Below are positions 53,801 through 61,672 of a stretch of DNA of 64,000 bases, piece after piece. The translations under genes were made by a program, and so were the position numbers. Numbering within the stretch: position 1 is the first letter of the stretch; every line of letters starts with the position of its first letter. Source of the DNA: Perlabentimonas sp034003245 (GTDB lineage: Bacteria > Bacteroidota > Bacteroidia > Bacteroidales > Tenuifilaceae); NCBI GenBank assembly GCA_034003245.1, contig JAVEYY010000012.1, positions 1 to 64,000 of the forward strand, written 5' to 3'. The notes beneath the pieces were generated by a model. That model saw only the letters and a program-made list of their open reading frames with translations, did no database searches and was not told the DNA's origin.

Positions 53801-55786
53801 CTAGTATTTATCATCTGCAAGTTGAACAATGTCATTGTCCCACGATGATTGCCATGAGCCACTAGCTGTTGCTGTTGAAATTCTTAACATAACTCCTCCC
53901 TGAGGCATTTGTTTTTGTTTTGGACCACCCATTCCTTGATCTAGTTTCAATGTGACAACCTCCTTCCCACTTCTTATTATGTAAGCACCTCCTGCATAAG
54001 TATCACCATATTGAGATTTCAACACATCTGTTAAACTCTTAATATTAATACCCGTTTTTGCCTGGACAGTTTTTTGAATAAGATCGATAGCAAGATTTTT
54101 TAAGTTCAAAGCTATTGCATCCCAGCCACCCCAATCATCATCATGCTCATACCCTACAACAGCTATTATTTCCATATTTAAATCATTAGACCATTTTAAT
54201 AGCATCGTTTTGTTAATTGCAACCCCAGAGTTGTATTTTTTCCTATCCACACCAGAAAGACTAAAATCGTAAAGCCTCTTTGGCTCTATTGATTCGAATG
54301 TAGAATTTAGACTATTATAACCAAACACTGCAAATCTAAATTCGGGTTTACCAAAAATCCAACCCTCCAACTTAGATATATCCTTGGTTTTTATATGTGT
54401 AGCGATAAGTTGTGCATTATCACTTCTGTCTGAGCAAATCGCTAGATTAATATATTTTGCAGCTTCAGCATTACTTGCAGCCTGAAAATTCCAATCCTGT
54501 TCACTTGAATATGATCGTGGCAACACTCTATAAAAATAAGCTTTCCCAGGGATCTTTTGCGAATCATAATCAGTCCAGGAGGTCAGATGTGGAGATATTA
54601 TTTGAGAATTACATAGTAACCAACCATTATCCCAAACATTGTTGGAACTACTATTGTCGCTGCTAACAGAGGAGGCTCTGTAAACATTGTAACCAACTAG
54701 AACGTCATTTGTAATTTTTGACCAGTTGACTTGAATTATTTTATTTCCTAAGCTTGCAACATCACCTACTTTTACATCAGCAAGATTTTCGTTTGGGTAG
54801 GCATAGTATATTGCTACATAGTTGTCGTTATACGTAACCTCCATTTTATAACGTTCAAAGTAAACATTGTTCGGCATAGAACTATATGTTTTCTCATCTA
54901 CATAAATATTATTACTACTATTTGTAAAAGTTGAAATGTATTCGAATGATTCATTATCGGGACCTATTTGTACGGTGTGTTTATACCTGTATAACTTATA
55001 ACTAGCAACATCATTCCTTTTAGTCCATTGTATTTGAACACCTGCATTATGTGTTTGTACAACCAAATTAATATCTTCATGTGCAGTAGTTGCTTTAGAT
55101 TTTTTGTGTGAATTATTTTTACCCAAGTTTAATTGTCCTTCTGCAATATCAATCTCACCTTCCATCTTTCTGATAACAATTACAGGAAACTGAGGATCTT
55201 CCTTTAAACTTAGATACTCAACTTCCCCTTTAGGATTAATTGCTCTGATAGACTTATAGGTTGCATCTTGAAAATCTTCCGGTATAAATAGCACATATGG
55301 CTCTACTCCCTCATCAATCATATTAATATTAACTGGGATAGAGATAATTAAGTCAGGGTGTGCTTTGCACAGTGAATCTAGGAATGTTGAATGATTTAAT
55401 TTCTTAAAACTGGCTTCGCTATTAGGGTTAATGATTCTTTCTAGGAATAATCCTACATCCATACCATTAGTAGATTTCGACATAGATTTAGTTTTTAAAC
55501 TAGCGATTGGTACATCAAAATCATGAGTATAACCCTCACAAACAGATTTTTTGATAATAGACTTAAACTCAGAATTCTTTATGGCTTTATTCATTGCGAA
55601 AGCAAGCTTTTCTAAAGTTAAATCATAAGATGTTTTATTATTAAAATCAAAATCTTTCAAATCATCTTCAACCAGAGGTTCTATTTCTACTTTATTGCAT
55701 GATGTAAGAGAAAGCGAAATTGTAAAGAAACCTAACAGAAGAAAAGCTATAAATAATGTATTGAAAACTAAACTTATATTCTTCAT
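53801..55786 (-). CDS. Large lipoprotein with fibronectin-like domains, function unknown
   Basis: About 661 residues from the ATG at 55786; an earlier in-frame start at 55858 would lie in a terminator-like structure. Lipobox LSLTSCNKVE. Residues about 35-225 are an N-terminal domain; two fibronectin-like segments follow (VQIQWTKRNDVASYKLYRY; IIQVNWSKITNDVLVGYNVYRA). The C-terminal ~220 residues (AVFGYNSLNSTFESIEPKRLYDF ... GYEHDDDWGGWDAIAL ... MPQGGVMLRISTATASG) form a domain I do not recognise. The DNA is markedly AT-rich compared with the TonB/DUF4249 genes of the same insert. Confidence 0.85.
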   Translation of the reverse strand: MKNISLVFNTLFIAFLLLGFFTISLSLTSCNKVEIEPLVEDDLKDFDFNNKTSYDLTLEKLAFAMNKAIKNSEFKSIIKKSVCEGYTHDFDVPIASLKTKSMSKSTNGMDVGLFLERIINPNSEASFKKLNHSTFLDSLCKAHPDLIISIPVNINMIDEGVEPYVLFIPEDFQDATYKSIRAINPKGEVEYLSLKEDPQFPVIVIRKMEGEIDIAEGQLNLGKNNSHKKSKATTAHEDINLVVQTHNAGVQIQWTKRNDVASYKLYRYKHTVQIGPDNESFEYISTFTNSSNNIYVDEKTYSSMPNNVYFERYKMEVTYNDNYVAIYYAYPNENLADVKVGDVASLGNKIIQVNWSKITNDVLVGYNVYRASSVSSDNSSSNNVWDNGWLLCNSQIISPHLTSWTDYDSQKIPGKAYFYRVLPRSYSSEQDWNFQAASNAEAAKYINLAICSDRSDNAQLIATHIKTKDISKLEGWIFGKPEFRFAVFGYNSLNSTFESIEPKRLYDFSLSGVDRKKYNSGVAINKTMLLKWSNDLNMEIIAVVGYEHDDDWGGWDAIALNLKNLAIDLIQKTVQAKTGINIKSLTDVLKSQYGDTYAGGAYIIRSGKEVVTLKLDQGMGGPKQKQMPQGGVMLRISTATASGSWQSSWDNDIVQLADDKY

Positions 55787-55825
55787 TTTACGTAAAATTA
55801 GAATGTTAATACTATGTGTTAACTG

Positions 55826-55875
55826 CCTCACCCCTACGTTGATTTTCCTGTCAAGCAACGGGGTGGGGTTTTTTT
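55826..55875 (+). terminator. Orphan plus-strand terminator upstream of the large lipoprotein gene
   Basis: CCTCACCCC-TA-CGTTG pairs with CAACG-GGGTG-GGG and is followed by seven T on the plus strand. No plus-strand gene ends before it, since the lipoprotein gene runs the other way, so it is either the 3' end of an antisense or lost transcript, or acts in the leader of the minus-strand gene. Confidence 0.6.
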
Positions 55876-56435
55876 ATGCTGTTTATGGCGAGAGGGTTGA
55901 AAATTTCAGCATATCCTCACATTGAGAAACTCCCTGCCAATTCCGCAAGCTGTTTTAGGTATTGGCAACTACATGCAACTTTTGTTGCGTTGGATTACTC
56001 CATATGCAATTAGGTATTTGTTAAGTGAAAGTGACCGTAAACAAGTTTAGCTGGGTCTTACGCGGTGCGCCCAGCATGGTCAGGCCATGTATGTGGCTAG
56101 CGGTGGGTGGGGGTGTTGTAACATGCTTTTAGGTTTTGGGTGAATAGCTGTGCAATTGTAATATAAATTATTGATCTACACCCCCCCCCGCATATGTTGT
56201 ACAACATATCATCTATACTACACCGCTGCATTTATCCGCCCCACATTTATTGGGATATAAGCAAATTCTATGTTAATATAATTCTTCAGGGCAAAACCAT
56301 TGCAACTTACAGCAAGGGTTTAATCATCAAGTGTCATAACTTTTAAAATAACGTTCTAGAACATTTATATAATGGTAATATCCACTATAATAGTTGCAAA
56401 AACAAAATAGGGTGTATTTGCTAAACTACCAAAAC

Positions 56436-56955
56436 AATATATTTACGAGCACGCAAAGGGTTCAACCAGAAGTAATCGACGGATTTGTAAAGCACGGGTT
56501 TATGGCACGGGTTTTCACTTGCCAGCTTAATCAGCCCTGCATGGTGCTATGCCGTACCGGTAGCATTAACCCCCACACCAGCGGCAGCGTTAGGGCTGCC
56601 ATGGGGGTAACGTGGGCGATGCCCTGCTCCTAGGGGTTATTGCTAGTATTTTCGACAGTTTTACTAGTTGTAGACGAGTTAAGCAGGTTGTTAATTTTGC
56701 CAACAGCAGTCCAGAGCAAATTGCGGCACTCGATAAAAGGAATATCTACCCTTCAGCAGCTTGCAGAGGGTTGAAACACGAGGTATTAACTTTGCTGGGG
56801 AGGCCAAAGTGTCAATATCTACGGGCACTCAGCGCTATAAGTTTAGGCTAAGCGGTCAATCCAAGGGTTCGTTTAGGTACGTAGTGGTTATGCTTAGTGA
56901 GCACCCGGGCGAGAAGCATGTGCTAGTGAGCAGGGGGAAAAGCAAAAGCCAGTAA
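56436..56955 (+). pseudogene. Decayed plus-strand gene, unidentified
   Basis: Three overlapping short frames read protein-like stretches in series: a first ending TSGSVRAAMG, a second (DALLLGVIASIFDSFTS ... VVNFANSSPEQIAALDKRN) and a third (VETRGINFAGEAKVSISTGTQRYKFRLSG ... EKHVLVSRGKSKSQ) ending at 56955. A gene with two frameshifts would explain them. The protein family is not recognised. Could also be chance frames. Confidence 0.35.
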
Positions 56956-56980
56956 GATCAAACTGTTTGGCCTTACTGGC
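56948..56980. terminator. Hairpin downstream of the acylase N-fragment
   Basis: GCCAGTAAG (56948-56956) pairs with CTTACTGGC (56972-56980). In the minus direction a TTTTGCTTTT run follows. Confidence 0.5.
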
Positions 56981-57010
56981 AAAAATACTTTATGCTTCTA
57001 CCTTATCCTC

Positions 57011-57277
57011 TCAAAACCGTCGCATCCCTATCTGGGCCAACCGCAAATGGGCATGGGTTACACCCAGGATAAAGGCTGCATCGGCATCAGTTTTGGCCTC
57101 AATAAAAGGAACTTTGTAGATGTTCCAATACACCGTAACGCTATCGGTTAAGGGTAAATTATGGGTTGGAAAAGCATCGAACCGTTGCTCCGATGTTTTT
57201 TTATGGGGTCGTGAGGTTATAATGTTGCATGAACCCAAAAGGGCTGCAAAAAGAATTGTAAGTAGTCGATATCCCAT
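57011..57277 (-). pseudogene. Penicillin acylase family protein, N-terminal (alpha-chain) fragment
   Basis: 88 codons. A lipoprotein-type signal (LLTILFAALLGSCNI) leads into the start of the alpha chain: DSVTVYWNIYKVPFIEAKTDADAAFILGVTHAHLRLAQ, the family's (V/I)xWNxYxVPxI-A-T-DAxxAxGxxHAxxRLxQ pattern. The frame stops right after IGMRRF, where intact relatives continue for the rest of the alpha chain. The complementary beta-chain piece lies 9.1 kb downstream on the same strand (46319-47876). An estimated 100-200 residues between the fragments are gone. Confidence 0.85.
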
Positions 57278-57373
57278 AGGAAGTGGTTGTCCAGACTATT
57301 AATGCTCAATTTCAATTTAGCTATTGCAATAACACAAAATTAGAAAATAATTCTACAACCATAGAAAATGAAA

Positions 57374-57407
57374 AAGTCCCAAACCTACCAAGTGTAGTTT
57401 GGGACTT
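57374..57407 (-). terminator. Terminator of the 57.4-59.6 kb unit
   Basis: AAGTCCCAAAC pairs with GTTTGGGACTT over a 12-nt loop; in the minus direction it runs into TTTTTCATTTTC. It lies 29 nt past the stop of the lipoprotein gene. Confidence 0.85.
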
Positions 57408-57435
57408 CTCCTCTACCTATTGCTACCCGAAAAAC

Positions 57436-58044
57436 CTAAACCCTATTGAATAATTTCTTTAATCGGCGCAGTTCTGCACTATTCATCCTAACCGTTATCA
57501 TATCGGGGCCAGCATAATACCTAAAATACACTCTGTTTGCCTGCTTAATCGCATCAACAAGGGCGTTGTCGAGTGTGTAGGCAATTCTATTTACTCGTTG
57601 TTCATACTGATTAAACCCTGTAACTACCGAAACAGTGGTTGAGTCGGAGGTGAGCACACTACTTCGTACCTCCTCGTTCTTTGACAGGGTTTCCCGATCA
57701 ACCAAATCAACAATAACCTTATGCGGGGCTTTATCCACAATCACATACACCTCTTCGCTAACCCGAAACCCATTCCCGTTAAGAACCACCACATCGTAGA
57801 CTCGGAATTTTGAACTTCCATCTTGAGTTCTCTCCCCTACCACTGACTGATTTACGCGTGACAATGATGAGAATCGCTCCTGCGTTCTGAGATAGGTGAA
57901 ATTTGATTTATACCTATTTGTTGATGTTACCACATCGTACTCCGATCGTATTCCCCTTAAGCCTACACAACCACTAAAAAGGAGCCCTGATGCAATAAGC
58001 GAAACTGAAAGAATCTTAAATCCATATCTAGATATGCTCTTCAT
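57436..58044 (-). CDS. Hypothetical lipoprotein
   Basis: About 202 residues from the ATG at 58044 (an earlier in-frame start at 58098 lacks a tidy signal). The signal ends LLFSGCVGLRG. The mature protein is basic with a possible beta-sandwich (VVLNGNGFRVSEEVYVIVD) and a C-terminal helix (AELRRLKKLFNRV). Family not recognised. It follows the S/R-rich protein gene by 69 bp and precedes a strong terminator. Confidence 0.78.
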   Translation of the reverse strand: MKSISRYGFKILSVSLIASGLLFSGCVGLRGIRSEYDVVTSTNRYKSNFTYLRTQERFSSLSRVNQSVVGERTQDGSSKFRVYDVVVLNGNGFRVSEEVYVIVDKAPHKVIVDLVDRETLSKNEEVRSSVLTSDSTTVSVVTGFNQYEQRVNRIAYTLDNALVDAIKQANRVYFRYYAGPDMITVRMNSAELRRLKKLFNRV

Positions 58045-58113
58045 ATAATTGAGGTTTTGGTTTTCTTTTGCTGATTTAAAAGATGCACTGATTGACAATA
58101 TAAATGCTTTTTG

Positions 58114-59571
58114 CTAGCGGTTTCTAGAGCGATTATCCTCCGATTTTTTTGTCGACTCACTTTTACGCTCACTCGAACTACTGCTCTTTGATGATGAGCC
58201 AGAACTTTTAGATTCGGACTTTCGCGACGATGACTCCACCTTTGGGGTTGACCGTTCATTTGAACGCGATGGTTTGGAACTCTCAACCGCCCTGGGCTTT
58301 GAACTTTCTCTATTGGATACACCACTGTTTGATTGCCTATCCGATGGCCTAGTAGACTCTCGATTCGAAGAGCCACTGTTCTCCCGTGAAGGACGGGTTG
58401 TCACCGGGTTGGACGAAGGGCGACTTGCTGGTTTCTCGGTTCTAACCTCAGAGTCGCTACTTTGAACAGATGGCCTAGTCGAAACTCGACCACGGTCGTT
58501 ACTTCCTGTATTCTCGCTATTTATTCTACGGGGAGATCTATAGCCCTGCGTGTTGTCATTACCATTCTGCTTGTTCTCCCTATTAGGTCTTGAACTTACA
58601 GTACTATTCGCCCTTCCTACTCTATCGCGCGAGGTTGGACTGCTAACCACAGATTGCCCTGAATTGTTGGTGTTTCCTGGTCGTCCTTTAACCTCACGGG
58701 GATGCCCGTTGGGATAACGCTGGGTGTAGTAATTATGGCCATCGCGTTTCCTGTCGGGACGACTATAGGTTTCCTTATATCTTCCGCTACTTACATTAAC
58801 GACTACAGTGGGCGAGTGCTTCCTCACACGACCGTAGTAGTACGTGTGATATCGGTCGCAACGATGATGTCTCCAGGGACGATAATAGGTATGGTAATGC
58901 ACATGCCAGTTGGAGTGATAGCCATAGTAGTAATGCCAGTAATGGGGTGTCCATGGATTCCAGTATGAGGGATAATATCCCCAGTACCACGATGAGCGCC
59001 AAGGCCTATAGGTAGGCGCGTAGATATAAACAACCAAAGGCCACTCGGCTACTTCGTAGTAGGTAGTTGTAACAACGGCTGTTTCCCCATACGATTTCGA
59101 CGACTGACTGCTATAGTTCCCTCTATACCCAGGATTTGGGGTTTCGGCGTAAACTGGCTCTACAATGTAATTTGGACCATATAAGTCCTCATCGCCAATT
59201 AGCTGAATCTGCACCGAACCATCGGCAAACCGTTGAACGGTGAAAACGGCAACATCTTGGTACTCCTGCTGATTAAGAGCCACACGCAGAACGATGCTGT
59301 GAACATTATCCTCTTGATAGTCAAAAACCATTATGTAATCAACACGGTTATCGTTATTCAGATCCAAGTTGTTGATCATGGTTTCGGGTTTATTCAGCTC
59401 CCTTTCGAATGCCTCAAGGGTTTCGGAATTTTGGAAGAGATTCATTACGGCAAACAGATTTAAATTATCGCCTGGCAACCCAAGAAAGTCCTCGGGGCTG
59501 TTCTGTGCCGCATGTATGCTAGTTCCTGCAAGCAGGATAGCCAAAATTGAGGTGTAAATTAGCCTTTTCAT
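58114..59571 (-). CDS. Secreted protein with EF-hand-like site and Tyr/Trp-, then Ser/Arg-rich tail
   Basis: 485 residues. Signal peptide (1 to about 21, TSIHAAQ). An N-terminal domain (about 25-155) contains LDLNNDNRVDYI, an EF-hand-like DxNxDxxxD calcium loop. From about 155 to 235 it is very rich in Tyr, Trp, His and Pro (YWGYYPSYWNPWTPHYWHYY), and from about 250 to the end it is low-complexity Ser/Arg/Asn (KSSSSSERKSESTKKSEDN), likely disordered and able to bind nucleic acid or acidic glycans. Related proteins in this phylum are hypothetical. The 34-bp direct-repeat element (59725-59758) lies about 155 bp upstream. Confidence 0.82.
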   Translation of the reverse strand: MKRLIYTSILAILLAGTSIHAAQNSPEDFLGLPGDNLNLFAVMNLFQNSETLEAFERELNKPETMINNLDLNNDNRVDYIMVFDYQEDNVHSIVLRVALNQQEYQDVAVFTVQRFADGSVQIQLIGDEDLYGPNYIVEPVYAETPNPGYRGNYSSQSSKSYGETAVVTTTYYEVAEWPLVVYIYAPTYRPWRSSWYWGYYPSYWNPWTPHYWHYYYGYHSNWHVHYHTYYRPWRHHRCDRYHTYYYGRVRKHSPTVVVNVSSGRYKETYSRPDRKRDGHNYYTQRYPNGHPREVKGRPGNTNNSGQSVVSSPTSRDRVGRANSTVSSRPNRENKQNGNDNTQGYRSPRRINSENTGSNDRGRVSTRPSVQSSDSEVRTEKPASRPSSNPVTTRPSRENSGSSNRESTRPSDRQSNSGVSNRESSKPRAVESSKPSRSNERSTPKVESSSRKSESKSSGSSSKSSSSSERKSESTKKSEDNRSRNR

Positions 59572-59724
59572 ATTTGTATGCTTTAAGGTTTCAATGATTA
59601 TTTGTGTTCAAATATTATGCAGTTTTTTGACTTAAAAATCCACCAATCGCTATTATTATCCCGCCAAAAACATTCATCTTACTATATTACTGGCACTTAC
59701 AAATTACTGTTAAATAAACACAAT

Positions 59725-59758
59725 TCACCAACAGGTATTTTGAGCTTACCAACGTGCA
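59725..59758 (-). promoter_or_regulatory. Direct-repeat element A upstream of the S/R-rich protein gene
   Basis: On the minus strand: TGCACGTTGGTAAGCTCAAA... with GTTGGT repeated at a 21-bp period. 28 of 34 positions match element B (61565-61598). Candidate operator, with half-sites on one face of the helix. Confidence 0.65.
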
Positions 59759-59767
59759 AAAGTATTC

Positions 59768-60571
59768 TCAAAACATTAATGCATGACTCAAAACGCCAAA
59801 TAATAATACGCTGGCAATACTATAAGTAACCCCCATGATAACTATACTTTGTGCGGTTACTCTACTAACCCTGCTGCGGTTGGAGGTGTTTTTAACATTT
59901 TTTGATTTGAAATCGTTTGCCCAGAATTGCTGATCGACATAAAATGGTGAGCTAAAATCGCTGGTTGTCGATAGCGTTAAATAACTTCTAAAAACCAATG
60001 ATGTTTCAATGTTATCTGAATTAAAGCTGTTATCGTTTCCAATCTCACTATAAGTTGGCCAACCCCAAATTGGCGTACTCATAATAATGTTTGAATAGTT
60101 AAAAGAATTCCTAATGGATTTTGGCTTAGCATTAATATATGCGAAAGGGGAAATAAAGCCAATTGGATTGCTACGCTGCAACGAGCCGTATACATAGGAG
60201 GTTGAATACAACGCTGTTTTGTCACCAAAATTATGGGGATCGTCAATTGAAGCCCTAATCTCCAAATCATCATCCCAGTACAAGAACATCTCCCCATTTA
60301 CTACAATCGACGATTTACTCCAATCCACAAGAAGGGGATTGCCCTGCTTATTATGAATGATAATGTAGGCTGTTTTATAATACCCATCGAAACGATATTC
60401 CACAGCAAGAGTATCGTTTTCGAAAATAAACTCATTCTCTTTTACTGCCGGCAAGTTTGACGCCATGCTTAAATGGCTTACAGGAGTACATCCCACCATT
60501 GATAATCCAAATGCAGCAATGGCAATCAAAATTATTAACAACTTTTTGTTGTATATGATTTTCGATTTCAT
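59768..60571 (-). CDS. Hypothetical lipoprotein, tandem paralogue 2
   Basis: 267 residues. Signal ends LSMVGCTPVSH. Shares NEFIFENDTLAVEYRFDGY, LVDWSKSSIVVNGE and YLTLSTTSDFSSPFYVDQQFWA with the next gene upstream (60679-61485), so they are a tandem pair. A C-terminal hydrophobic stretch (SIVIMGVTYSIASVLLFGVLSHAL) could anchor it. Function unknown. The 107-bp gap to its paralogue suggests one transcript. Confidence 0.8.
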   Translation of the reverse strand: MKSKIIYNKKLLIILIAIAAFGLSMVGCTPVSHLSMASNLPAVKENEFIFENDTLAVEYRFDGYYKTAYIIIHNKQGNPLLVDWSKSSIVVNGEMFLYWDDDLEIRASIDDPHNFGDKTALYSTSYVYGSLQRSNPIGFISPFAYINAKPKSIRNSFNYSNIIMSTPIWGWPTYSEIGNDNSFNSDNIETSLVFRSYLTLSTTSDFSSPFYVDQQFWANDFKSKNVKNTSNRSRVSRVTAQSIVIMGVTYSIASVLLFGVLSHALMF

Positions 60572-60678
60572 AGTTGTAAGGTTTTAGTGTGCATTTTGAT
60601 TTAAAATTGGTCTAATCACTTTCAATTTCTAGCAAAGTAATCCTAAGGCGGAGTATTTTTACTAACCTATAAACCCAA

Positions 60679-61485
60679 TTAGTTGGCTGCGACAACCAAA
60701 GCACCTAGTAGCAGAAGTCCAATAACAGCAGTAGTTGATCGCCTTGACCCATTACTGGTTTTAATGTAGAACTGGTTACCCATTGAATAGCTAAGACGAG
60801 AAGGATTTACTCCTGTAGTAATCACTTCCGAAGCCCAAAACTGATCATCGAGTGTGAAAGGTTTGGAAAAATCGCTTGTTGTGGATAATGATAGGTAACT
60901 TCTGAAGTATAAAGGGGAGCTGTTTGCCTCAAAAGTATAACGTTTTCCTTTCCCCACTCCATCATCGGTGTATAGATGAACATTCCCCGTTAGCGATTCG
61001 GAGGGAAGAGGTACCGACGCCCCCTGAATATAAATCGGCACAACCGAAATATATGCACTGGGAGGAATAAACGTAAGCTGGTAGTCGCGCGAAATTACAC
61101 CGCTCGATAAAGAACTTGTTGTGGAAGTTGACTCGTTCCAGTGAGTAGTATAGCCATATGAGGCAACATCTACCTTCATCTCGTCGCGCGAGTAGCCAAG
61201 CGTTTTGCCATCAACAATTGCTGATGAGCGTGTCCAGTCAACGTATAGAGGCGTACTTAGCTTATTGTAAATGGTAATGTTTACTGGGCAAGCATAACCA
61301 TCGAAGCTATACACCACGGCCAGAGTGTCGTTTTCAAACACAAACTCATTCTTATCGGTTGACGCCATGCTCGACGAGAGCCGAACATACTGATAGCTTG
61401 AACAACCCGATAAAAGAAAAAATACAGTAAATAAGTAAAATACTGACTCGACAACTCTTTTAGGGTAAAGCTTTAGGGTTTTCAT
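60679..61485 (-). CDS. Hypothetical lipoprotein, tandem paralogue 1
   Basis: 268 residues. Signal ends FLLSGCSSYQY. Paralogous to the next gene downstream over most of its length (NEFVFENDTLAVVYSFDGY, YVDWTRSSAIVDGK, FRSYLSLSTTSDFSKPFTLDDQFWA). Ends with a hydrophobic segment (TTAVIGLLLLGALVVAAN). Unknown family. Divergent from the propeller protein gene at 61673, with element B between them. Confidence 0.8.
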   Translation of the reverse strand: MKTLKLYPKRVVESVFYLFTVFFLLSGCSSYQYVRLSSSMASTDKNEFVFENDTLAVVYSFDGYACPVNITIYNKLSTPLYVDWTRSSAIVDGKTLGYSRDEMKVDVASYGYTTHWNESTSTTSSLSSGVISRDYQLTFIPPSAYISVVPIYIQGASVPLPSESLTGNVHLYTDDGVGKGKRYTFEANSSPLYFRSYLSLSTTSDFSKPFTLDDQFWASEVITTGVNPSRLSYSMGNQFYIKTSNGSRRSTTAVIGLLLLGALVVAAN

Positions 61486-61564
61486 AGCATTTGATTTTTA
61501 GTTTAACAAATTGCTAATTTTAGAATAAACATATACCAATAAATATTACCAGTCAAATACTATA

Positions 61565-61598
61565 TCACCAACAAGTAGTTTGGCTTTACCAACGCGCA
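61565..61598 (-). promoter_or_regulatory. Direct-repeat element B in the 61.5-kb divergent region
   Basis: On the minus strand TGCGCGTTGGTAAAGCCAAA..., with GTTGGT repeated at 21 bp, as in element A. It lies about 80 bp before the 61485 start and 75 bp before the divergent propeller gene. Confidence 0.65.
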
Positions 61599-61641
61599 CT
61601 GTTAAAATTGAACTCGCATTACACCATCCCCAAAGTTTTCT

Positions 61642-61649
61642 TACTTTTG
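61642..61649 (+). promoter_or_regulatory. -7 box of the partial propeller gene
   Basis: TACTTTTG, an exact TAnnTTTG match, 23 nt before the GTG start. No good -33 box, which fits an activator-dependent promoter. Confidence 0.5.
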
Positions 61650-61672
61650 ATGATATTTTGAATTACTGTAAC

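Larger units (their letters stand above)
55876..57010. other. Decayed DNA between the lipoprotein gene and the acylase N-fragment
   Basis: About 1.1 kb with only broken short frames. It holds a 9-C homopolymer (56181-56189), a perfect 18-bp palindrome ATATGTTGT/ACAACATAT (56192-56209), a run of broken frames on the plus strand (56436-56955) listed as a pseudogene, and a hairpin GCCAGTAAG / CTTACTGGC (56948-56980). Confidence 0.6.

Noticed and set aside
57120..57302. Plus-strand gene over the acylase N-fragment
   Set aside because: It is the shadow of the acylase alpha-chain coding sequence on the other strand, which has clear family motifs.
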